Of a stretch of DNA of 22,340 nt, positions 16,608 through 22,340 are shown piece after piece. Where the stretch lies: positions 1-22,340 of IMG/VR virus record IMGVR_UViG_3300028589_000052, one strand, 5' to 3'. The notes beneath the pieces are model-generated. The model had not been told where the DNA came from. It ran no database searches and saw only the letters and a program-made list of their open reading frames with translations. Made by a program: the position numbers and the translations under genes. Every line of letters starts with the position of its first letter. Position 1 is the first letter of the stretch. Source of the DNA: a virus.

Positions 16608-16622
16608 CGGAAAGAAACGGAC

Positions 16623-17360
16623 ATGGCACTTTACCCATACGAGACCCAACTGGCTCTCAACTCCAACGGATCCAGCCTCCTGGTCTCCGACGCTGTTGTC
16701 ACCATCTACGACGCCTCCGACACCGGCATGGTCACCCCGCTGGCGCTGGTCGACATCTCCGGCGCCCCGCTGACAAACCCCGTGCAAGTGAGCCGGCAGG
16801 GATTCCTGCCGGCCTTCCAGGCCACCACCCCGCAGGTCCTCTGGTCCGGCGGCGGGTTCGTCGGATACCTCAGCTCCTACCGTGGCCTCCTGGAGGAGGC
16901 CGCCGCAGCCGGCACCGCCGCGTCCAACGCAGCCCTCAATGCACTGAACGCCAAGGTGGCCGCCGAGGCCGCCGCAGCCTCCGCAACCGCACCGACGGAT
17001 GCGTCCGTGGATGCGGGCATCATCCGCGCCGGCGCCGTGGCCGCCTGGAAGCCGGCCAAGGCCTACGCCCTCGACCAGTATGTGGTCAACCCCAGCGGAG
17101 CCCTGGTCAAAGCCCTGCAGGCCCACACCTCCGCCGCCACCTTCGACGCCACCAAGTGGACCACCGGCAGCGGCGGCACCGGTGGATCGGGCACCAACGT
17201 GGTGGTCCAGAACGTCACAACCGGAGTCACCCCGCCCCGCCCCACCACGGACCCCAACGTCGTCGTGTTCTGGGTCTGCTGGACCCAGCCGGCCAGTGTC
17301 ACCTCCGGCACCGGCGGGGCGTACCCGAATGACATCTGGATGCAGAGGGCGGCCCCGTGA
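16623..17360 (+). CDS. Minor tail protein with CBM5/12-like module
   Basis: A 245-residue tail protein. Residues 1-90 are a widespread actinophage tail-tip domain: TIYDASDTGMVTPLALVDIS, then NPVQVSRQGFLPAF, and finally FVGYLSSYRGLLEEA. Residues 90-130 are an Ala-rich coiled-coil-like linker. Residues 142-179 (W142, then YALDQYVV, GALVKALQAH, and W179 in TKWT) have the aromatic pattern of small chitin- or carbohydrate-binding modules of the CBM5/12 type. The C-terminus (PNDIWMQRAAP) is short and unassigned. A GGAAAG purine site lies upstream of the ATG, and the stop overlaps the next gene as GTGA. The role as a cell-wall sugar binder is inference. Confidence 0.65.
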   Translation: MALYPYETQLALNSNGSSLLVSDAVVTIYDASDTGMVTPLALVDISGAPLTNPVQVSRQGFLPAFQATTPQVLWSGGGFVGYLSSYRGLLEEAAAAGTAASNAALNALNAKVAAEAAAASATAPTDASVDAGIIRAGAVAAWKPAKAYALDQYVVNPSGALVKALQAHTSAATFDATKWTTGSGGTGGSGTNVVVQNVTTGVTPPRPTTDPNVVVFWVCWTQPASVTSGTGGAYPNDIWMQRAAP

Positions 17361-19291
17361 TCGCACTCCAGGGGACCCCCACACTTGTTGAGTCCTCTGC
17401 CGCCACGTCGCTGGCTGTCGGCTACCCCGCCGGCATCGTCGCCAACGACCTGCTGGTTCTGTCACTGACCCTCTCCCAGCAGACGGCGCTCACCACAGTG
17501 CCGTCCGGCTGGACCCTGGCCAAGGCCCAGGACGCTGTCGGTGGTACCTACACGGCCACGTCGGTCTTCTATAAGAAGGCTGTCGGCGGGGAGACCGGCA
17601 CGGTCACCGTCGGCACCTGGGCGACATCGGGACGGACCACGGCCATCATGAGCCGCTGGTCCGGGGTGGATACCGTCACCCCGCTCGACACGGCCCCGGT
17701 GTCCAACGCCACGGCCGATGCCACCACGCTGCTGATGCCGTCCATCACCACCACGACGGCCAACTCCGTCCTGCTCCACACGATCGCCGCCAACGTCTCC
17801 AGCACCAGCGACCTTGAGACCCTGGCTGGCACCACGCTGGTGACCAAGTCCACCACCATCGGCCGCAAGTCCGGCCAGTTCTACGAACAGCAGCCCACCC
17901 CGGGCGCCTCCGGCACCCGGCTGTGGACACTCAACCCGGTCTCGCCCCGGCTGTGGACCGGCATCACCCTCGCCCTGCGCACGTCCGGGTCCGTGACCGC
18001 ACCCTCCCTGGTGCAGCGCATCGTCGGCATCCCCGCGACGAACACCAGCACCACCGCACTGGTCCAGGTCAAGGTGACCAACGCGACCAGCGTCCGGCTG
18101 AAGGTCTCCACCGACTCCGCCGGCACCCAGGGTGTTGTGTACGGGCCGGCGGCCACGCCGTCGGCCAACGGCGATGCCAAGCTCACCGCGTCCGGGCTCA
18201 CGGCCAACACCCGCTACTACTACCGGGTGGCCATGACCAACACCGGCGGCGAGGTGCTGGATACCAGCACCACCATCGGCCGGCTCAAGACGGCTCCGTC
18301 CGGGGCGTCCAGCTTTTCGTTCTGCTTCGCCTCATGCTTCAACGGAACGGACACCACGGTGGTCGACGCCGTCGCGGCCCGGGGCGATGACATGTTCCTG
18401 ATCCTCGGGGACCTGTACTACGCCGACGGCTCCGGCACGACCGTGGCGAACTTCCGCACCAAGCACAACCAGAAGATCCTCGCCTACCAGTCGGTGCTGG
18501 CCACCGCCAACACGGTCTACACGCCCTCGGACCACGACGGCATGAACAACGACTCCACGGCCGGCGGTGACGCCACCGCCTGGACGAACTGGAACAGCGT
18601 CCGCACCGAGCTGTGGCCGGCCTCCGCGACCTACTACACCTACACCTGGGGCCGGGTCCGGTTCATCGTCCTCGATGACCGGTCCTTCAAGACCATCCCC
18701 TCGGCGGCGGACAACAGCTCCAAGACCGCCCTCGGCGCAACGCAGAAGACGTGGCTGAAGAACACCATCACCGCCGCCACGGAACCGGTCATTGTCATCG
18801 CCCAGTCCGCACCGTGGATCTGCCCGCCCGAAGTCGGAGACGACGGCTGGAACGGCTACAGCACCGAGCGCACGGAACTGGCGAACTACTTCGCCGCGTC
18901 CGGGAAGAAGATCGTCATGCTGGCCGGTGACATGCACGCCGTCGCCGCGGACAACGGCACGAACTCCCCGGGCGGTGTCCCGATCTTCCATGCCGCGCCG
19001 GGCGAGGGAACGTCCTCCCACAAGGGCGGCCCCTACACCGTGTCCCCGTACCCGGCAGCCGGGCTGGCCGCCACCCAGTACGGCCGCGTCGTGGTCACCG
19101 ACACCGGGGCGCAGATCAGCCTGGCGTTCTCGGGCTACAGCGCGGACACCAACACCCAGCGGGTCACGCTGACCGTCACCGAATCCACTGGGGGCACCGC
19201 CCCCGGCGGTGTGACACCCGTTTCCCAGATGTTCATCCGCACCGCCACCGGTTGGGTGCCGATCTCGATCGCCAACTTCACAGGAGTCTAA
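17357..19291 (+). CDS. Minor tail protein with PhoD-like metallophosphoesterase domain
   Basis: A 644-residue tail protein with an apparent enzyme domain. Residues 1-210 form a strand-rich adhesion-like domain typical of phage and actinobacterial surface proteins (VANDLLVLSLTLS, PSGWTLAKAQ, VFYKKAVGGETGTVTVGTWA). Residues about 215-315 look like the Fn3/Ig-like domain of PhoD proteins (YYRVAMTNTGGEV). From 319 comes a PhoD-like catalytic domain: FCFASC (C327), GDLYYAD (G351-D357), DHDGMNND (392-399), LDDRSF (D440), AQSAPW (482-487) and GDMHA (524-528). In PhoD these motifs carry metal ligands and all are retained. A final 30 residues (QMFIRTATGWVPISI) form a tail-like end. There is no signal peptide, and the GTG start overlaps the previous stop, so this is a virion gene, not a secreted host enzyme. 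Activity and substrate are inferred. Confidence 0.77.
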   Translation: MIALQGTPTLVESSAATSLAVGYPAGIVANDLLVLSLTLSQQTALTTVPSGWTLAKAQDAVGGTYTATSVFYKKAVGGETGTVTVGTWATSGRTTAIMSRWSGVDTVTPLDTAPVSNATADATTLLMPSITTTTANSVLLHTIAANVSSTSDLETLAGTTLVTKSTTIGRKSGQFYEQQPTPGASGTRLWTLNPVSPRLWTGITLALRTSGSVTAPSLVQRIVGIPATNTSTTALVQVKVTNATSVRLKVSTDSAGTQGVVYGPAATPSANGDAKLTASGLTANTRYYYRVAMTNTGGEVLDTSTTIGRLKTAPSGASSFSFCFASCFNGTDTTVVDAVAARGDDMFLILGDLYYADGSGTTVANFRTKHNQKILAYQSVLATANTVYTPSDHDGMNNDSTAGGDATAWTNWNSVRTELWPASATYYTYTWGRVRFIVLDDRSFKTIPSAADNSSKTALGATQKTWLKNTITAATEPVIVIAQSAPWICPPEVGDDGWNGYSTERTELANYFAASGKKIVMLAGDMHAVAADNGTNSPGGVPIFHAAPGEGTSSHKGGPYTVSPYPAAGLAATQYGRVVVTDTGAQISLAFSGYSADTNTQRVTLTVTESTGGTAPGGVTPVSQMFIRTATGWVPISIANFTGV

Positions 19292-19297
19292 CCAGCC

Positions 19298-19729
19298 ATG
19301 GAGTTTCAAGTATGGATGCAATGGCTCATCCCCTTCCTGTCCGCCGTCCTCTCGGGCGGCGGCATCTGGGCCCTGCTGGCCGCCCGCGCCTCCTCCAGGG
19401 CCACCGAACGCGCCGCCAGCACGGCGGCCAAGGCCACGGAGCGGGCGGCGGCCGCTGCGGCCAACGCCACGGAACGGGCGGCCGAGGCCGCCGCTGCGCC
19501 GGCCGCCGCTGCGGCGGTGTCCGCCGACTGGACGTCGCTGATGGCGTACTGGCAGGCGGAGATGACCGCGCTGCGCGGTGATGCCAACCGGCTGGAGGTC
19601 AGGGTCATGTTCCTGGAGCGCCAGCGCGAGGAGGACCTGGCGCTGATCAACGAGCTGGAGGCCCACATCTGGTCCGAGCTGCCACCACCGCCGCCGTCCC
19701 GGCGCCGTCCCCCATCCCAGGCCCCCTAG
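19298..19729 (+). CDS. One-TM coiled-coil membrane protein (lysis-associated)
   Basis: A 143-residue protein of unknown function. One hydrophobic segment (about residues 9-30, WLIPFLSAVLSGGGIWALLA) is followed by an Ala-rich helix with a repeating ATERAA motif (about 35-70). A second charged helix (about 86-122, LRGDANRLEVRVMFLERQRE) looks like a coiled coil. The C-terminus is a Pro/Arg-rich tail (PPPPPSRRRPPSQAP). The gene has AGGAG eleven bases before its ATG and lies directly before the endolysin gene, separated by a terminator-like hairpin. A lysis helper, spanin-like or accessory holin role is possible; a tail-associated membrane protein cannot be excluded. I do not recognise a specific family. 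Confidence 0.6.
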   Translation: MEFQVWMQWLIPFLSAVLSGGGIWALLAARASSRATERAASTAAKATERAAAAAANATERAAEAAAAPAAAAAVSADWTSLMAYWQAEMTALRGDANRLEVRVMFLERQREEDLALINELEAHIWSELPPPPPSRRRPPSQAP

Positions 19730-19741
19730 AGGGGCCTTTTT
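19719..19741 (+). terminator. Terminator-like hairpin before the endolysin gene
   Basis: AGGCCCC (19719-19725) pairs with GGGGCCT (19731-19737) with loop CTAGA, followed by a T tract to 19741. The stop codon of the upstream gene is inside the loop. The endolysin start follows 18 bases after the T tract. Confidence 0.8.
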
Positions 19742-19759
19742 CATGCCCGGAGGCAACGC

Positions 19760-21136
19760 ATGACTTACATCTGGCCGTGGCCCAAGGGCACGGTAATCTC
19801 CCAGCGGTACGGCACCAACCCCGGCGGGGTCAACCCGTCCGGGGGCCATACCGGCATCGACGGGGCCCTGCCGTCCGGGACCCCGCTGCGGGCCCCGGCC
19901 GACGGGGTGATCGAGTGGGCCGACTGGTGCCGCTCCCCCAACGGCAGCGACAACCCGTGGCTGCTCACCGAGGGCGGCGGGATCTGCGTGGTCCTCAATG
20001 CCGGCGCCGGCAAGCCCAACTTCATCCTCGCCCACCTGTCCCGGACAGACCTGAACAAGGGCGACCGGGTGAAGCAGGGCGACGTCATCGGCTACTCGGG
20101 CAACACCGGCAAGTGGACCACCGGCCCGCACTGCCACTTCGAGACCATGATCGACGGCTACAACATCAAGTCCAGCACCTACGGCCGGCACAACCCGGCC
20201 AATGTGTGCTCCGCCTACTGGGAAGACATCGTCTCCCTGCAGCCGGCATCATCGGGGGCCCGCTACTGGACGGCAGGCAAGGACAACGTCAACCAGCGGT
20301 CGGCCCCCGCCACCTCCGCCCCCGTGGTCCGGATTATCAAGGCCGGCTCCAAAGAGGTCTGGGAAGGGTACGTCCACGGCGAGACCGTGGCCGGAACCGA
20401 CATCTGGTACTGCGACAACCTGGGCTACGCCTCAGCGGCCTTCTTTGACCCTTCAGTGACAACGGGGCTGCCTGACCGTACCCCGGTGCCCGTACCGCCC
20501 CCGGTGTCAGTAGAACCGCCCACAGCGCCTGTGACGGGCATCTATGACTTCGCCCTGGACTTCGGGTCCATCGGCGGGATCCTCGTCGAGAAGATCCCGG
20601 CGCACTGGGACAACTACGGCGAGGAGTTCAGCTACAAGCCGGCCAAGGCCGTACTGCACTGGTGGAACTCCCCCGCGGTGAACCCGTCCATGTCCTCGGT
20701 GATCAACGAGTTCTGCAAGATCTCCACGTCCAAGTCCGCGCACTTCATCGTGAGCGACACCCGGATCGTCCAGTGCGTGTCGCTGGCCGACCGGGCCTTC
20801 CACGCCGGCCCCGGCGGGAACGACTGGATCGGCATCGAGGTCGACCCCCGGGCCACCGAGAAGAACCCCGACGGCAGCTACACGATCCGCGCCCTGGCCA
20901 TCCAGTCCAACGTCAGGGCCCTGCTCGCGGCGCTGCGCACCAAGTACGGCTACCAGCTGGGTCTGACACTGCACAAGGACGTCCCGGGCGCAGCGACCAG
21001 CTGCTCCGGTCTGGACTTGGCCGACTACGACATCACCCCGCCGCCGGCCCCGCCGGCGCCCGTGAGCGACGACATCGGCACGCTGCGGAGGTTCTTTGAA
21101 TGGCTAATCGCCCTCTTCATGGCACGGCCCAGATGA
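19760..21136 (+). CDS. Endolysin: M23 peptidase - SH3b - Amidase_2
   Basis: A 458-residue modular cell-wall hydrolase. Residues about 1-150 are an M23-type peptidase domain with the zinc motif HTGID (H30, D34), HLS (H92) and HCH (H124, H126); it should cut peptidoglycan cross-bridges. Residues about 169-231 form an SH3b-type wall-binding domain (YWTAGKDNVNQRSAPATS...GYASAAFF). After a Pro-rich linker (about 240-260), residues about 275-425 form an Amidase_2/T7 lysozyme-like domain, with probable zinc ligands H300 (LHWWNS), H405 (LHKDVPG) and C415 (TSCSG); the usual CPG is CSG here. The C-terminal 20 residues are hydrophobic (FFEWLIALFMARPR). GGAGG lies six bases before ATG. The stop overlaps the following gene as ATGA. 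It lacks a signal peptide, so a holin is needed. Confidence 0.9.
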   Translation: MTYIWPWPKGTVISQRYGTNPGGVNPSGGHTGIDGALPSGTPLRAPADGVIEWADWCRSPNGSDNPWLLTEGGGICVVLNAGAGKPNFILAHLSRTDLNKGDRVKQGDVIGYSGNTGKWTTGPHCHFETMIDGYNIKSSTYGRHNPANVCSAYWEDIVSLQPASSGARYWTAGKDNVNQRSAPATSAPVVRIIKAGSKEVWEGYVHGETVAGTDIWYCDNLGYASAAFFDPSVTTGLPDRTPVPVPPPVSVEPPTAPVTGIYDFALDFGSIGGILVEKIPAHWDNYGEEFSYKPAKAVLHWWNSPAVNPSMSSVINEFCKISTSKSAHFIVSDTRIVQCVSLADRAFHAGPGGNDWIGIEVDPRATEKNPDGSYTIRALAIQSNVRALLAALRTKYGYQLGLTLHKDVPGAATSCSGLDLADYDITPPPAPPAPVSDDIGTLRRFFEWLIALFMARPR

Positions 21137-21282
21137 GGTACTTCGCCGTCGCCGGGGCCCTGGTGGGCTCCGGCGTGGCACTCATCGTCACCGGAGTCAC
21201 CATCTGGCAGGCCGCCAACAGCTTCCTCAAGCGCGGCGACGGCCACTTCCTCTTCCCATCCAACTCAGAACGGATCCGATAA
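21133..21282 (+). CDS. Small one-TM protein (possible holin partner)
   Basis: A 49-residue protein with one predicted membrane helix (about residues 4-27, AVAGALVGSGVALIVTGVTI) and a short charged C-terminus (LKRGDGHF...SERIR). It begins at ATGA overlapping the endolysin stop, giving tight translational coupling. An in-frame ATG at 21100 inside the endolysin gene would give 60 residues, but the overlap start is typical of phage lysis cassettes. The next gene starts at the final base of its stop. It could be a small holin, an antiholin or a modulator of the adjacent two-TM protein; the sequence cannot decide. I do not recognise a family. Confidence 0.65.
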   Translation: MRYFAVAGALVGSGVALIVTGVTIWQAANSFLKRGDGHFLFPSNSERIR

Positions 21283-21533
21283 TGGCTGAACACGCCGCCC
21301 CTTCCAGCATCCTCGACCCCGTGGCCACCACCCCCTGGGCCCGCACCCTCTGGCAGGGTTTCATCGTCGATGCCCTGATCGCCATCGGCCTGGGCCTGGC
21401 AGTCCTGCTCGGCGACGGGGACATCACCAGCCCGTCCTTCTGGGGCGCCGTAGGCATCCTGGTCGGCAAGTCCTTCCTGACCTCGGTCGCGTCCTGGCTG
21501 ACCCGGCTGAAGGCCGGTGCCCCACTTGGCTAA
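21282..21533 (+). CDS. Holin (two-TM, probable)
   Basis: Probable holin, which makes the membrane pores or lesions that release endolysin at the end of infection. The 83-residue product has an N-terminal polar start, then two hydrophobic helices (about residues 25-44, [17 protein letters not shown], and 53-73, [20 protein letters not shown]) with a short acidic loop GDGDITSP between. The C-terminus is short and basic ([10 protein letters not shown]). The size and layout are those of class II holins, but other two-TM proteins are not excluded. The ATG overlaps the previous TAA by one base (TAATG), and its stop is overlapped by the collagen-like gene. Position directly after the endolysin gene supports lysis function. 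Confidence 0.75.
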   Translation: MAEHAAPSSILDPVATTPWARTLWQGFIVDALIAIGLGLAVLLGDGDITSPSFWGAVGILVGKSFLTSVASWLTRLKAGAPLG

Positions 21534-22340
21534 CATCAACAATCCCGCCATCCTGACCGGGCGGATGCTGGATGCGGCCGGCCAGCCGCTGTCCGGCATT
21601 ATCCGGATCTCCCCGGACACCACGACCATCACTGCCCCCCAGACCGTGATCACCGCGCACAGCGTGGAGATCAAGCTGGATGCCTTCGGCGCGTTCCGGG
21701 TGGAGCTGCAGGGCAACGACGACCCCGAGATCGTCCCCCAGGGTTTCACCTACCGGGTCAGCTACGAGCTGTACGACCACTCCCGCGAGTTCCACTACAT
21801 CGCCCCGTTCTCCTTCGCCATCGGCGCGGGCGAGGAGCGCGACATGCGCAACCTTGTCCCGATCACCCCGAACACCGGCGCCCCGCTCACGGCCGGCCCC
21901 GCCGGCCCTGCCGGCGCTGACGGCCCGCCCGGCCCGGCCGGCCCCGCTGGCGCCCAGGGACCCGCAGGTCCCGCAGGCCCTCCGGGCCCGGCAGGTGCCG
22001 ACTCCACCGTTCCCGGACCCGCGGGACCCGCCGGCCCCGCAGGCCTCCAGGGCCCGGCCGGCCCGGCAGGCGCGGACTCCACTGTCCCCGGCCCAACGGG
22101 CCCGGCAGGCCCCGCTGGCATTCAGGGACCAGCAGGCCCCGCAGGGGCAGCCTCCACAGTCCCCGGGCCGCAGGGTCCCCAGGGCCTCACCGGCCCGGCC
22201 GGCCCCACCGGCCCCGCAGGCGCCGACTCGACAGTGCCCGGCCCCCAGGGACCCCAGGGCCTGACCGGCCCCGCGGGCCCGCAGGGCCCCCAGGGTATCC
22301 AGGGTTCGGACTCGATCATCCCCGGCCCGCAGGGCCCCAC
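21526..22340 (+). CDS. Collagen-like tail fibre protein (3' end outside the window)
   Basis: Open through the right edge, so partial. At least 271 residues are visible. A globular N-terminal domain (about 1-120, starting [11 protein letters not shown] and including [16 protein letters not shown] and [16 protein letters not shown]) probably attaches the fibre to the virion. From about residue 126 it is collagen-like (Gly-X-Y), which should form a triple-helical trimer stalk. The repeat is interrupted every 25 residues by DSTVPGP. The start is probably TTG at 21526, overlapping the holin stop by eight bases; an in-frame GTG at 21517 adds three residues and lies very close to GAAGG (21509-21513), so the start is uncertain. 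The distal receptor-binding end, if present, is beyond the window. Confidence 0.85.
   Translation, partial: MANINNPAILTGRMLDAAGQPLSGIIRISPDTTTITAPQTVITAHSVEIKLDAFGAFRVELQGNDDPEIVPQGFTYRVSYELYDHSREFHYIAPFSFAIGAGEERDMRNLVPITPNTGAPLTAGPAGPAGADGPPGPAGPAGAQGPAGPAGPPGPAGADSTVPGPAGPAGPAGLQGPAGPAGADSTVPGPTGPAGPAGIQGPAGPAGAASTVPGPQGPQGLTGPAGPTGPAGADSTVPGPQGPQGLTGPAGPQGPQGIQGSDSIIPGPQGP
22000..22311 (+). repeat. 25-residue collagen cassette repeats
   Basis: The aspartate codon of the DSTVP-type break occurs at 22000, 22075, 22150 (changed to Ala there), 22225 and 22309, spaced 75, 75, 75 and 84 bases. Each full cassette is three Gly-X-Y-like residues, a 4-residue break (STVP) and six Gly-X-Y triplets. 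Confidence 0.85.

Noticed and set aside
21100-21132. Alternative earlier start for the small one-TM protein
   Set aside because: ATG 21133 makes the typical ATGA overlap with the endolysin stop; the earlier ATG would add 11 residues with no membrane or signal character.
22000-22340. Possible CRISPR-like array because of regular 75-base spacing
   Set aside because: The repeats translate as in-frame Gly-X-Y collagen sequence with no unique spacers, so they are protein repeats.
1-22340. tRNA genes, attachment sites, integrase, insertion sequence, promoters
   Set aside because: I looked for cloverleaf-like segments, inverted terminal repeats and -10/-35 type boxes in the short gaps and saw none that I could support.

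Overview
The window looks like the virion-structure and lysis half of a long-tailed (siphovirus) double-stranded DNA phage of a high-GC actinobacterium. An Arthrobacter-type host is my best guess, judged from the style of the portal, MuF, tail-tip and fibre proteins. Every gene I can support is on the + strand. Genes are packed with 1-14 bp overlaps or very short gaps, third codon positions are strongly G/C, and TTG/GTG starts are frequent. I see no tRNA, CRISPR array, integrase, insertion sequence or recognisable promoter.

Layout. Head: portal (20-1576), MuF-like minor head protein (1563-2675), scaffold (2693-3202), a terminator-like hairpin, then a P22-coat-like major capsid protein (3266-4639). 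Neck: adaptor (4649-5110), stopper (5110-5475), a probable DUF5403/gp10-like protein (5465-5911) and tail terminator (5908-6420), whose stop lies inside a second terminator-like hairpin. Tail tube: major tail protein (6473-7252), a 13-bp hairpin, two tail-assembly chaperones joined by a probable -1 frameshift (7340-8151), and a 1789-residue tape measure (8144-13513). Tail tip: distal tail protein (13526-14458), Gp37-like hub (14460-15596), and three adhesin-like minor tail proteins (15597-19291), the last carrying a PhoD-like metallophosphoesterase domain. Lysis: a one-TM coiled-coil protein (19298-19729), a third terminator-like hairpin, an M23-SH3b-amidase endolysin (19760-21136), a small one-TM protein (21133-21282) and a two-TM holin (21282-21533). 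A collagen-like fibre gene begins at about 21526 and runs off the right edge.

How they work together: the portal, scaffold and capsid build the procapsid; the neck proteins close it and join it to the tail. The chaperones and tape measure set tail assembly and length, and the tip and fibre proteins bind and process the host envelope. The holin and endolysin release progeny.

Most notable: (1) the major capsid and major tail proteins end in the same 39-residue-period beta-type tandem repeat, 38 of 62 positions identical without gaps by my hand count; (2) a tail protein carries the motif set of a PhoD-type phosphoesterase, suggesting a virion enzyme that attacks phosphodiester cell-wall polymers; (3) terminator-like hairpins sit just upstream of the capsid, tail-tube and endolysin genes with no room for a promoter in between; (4) the tape measure has three N-terminal repeats of 116, 116 and 114 residues; (5) the collagen fibre has a 25-residue cassette that interrupts Gly-X-Y at fixed intervals. 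Functional names rest on motif recognition and gene order, not on database searches.
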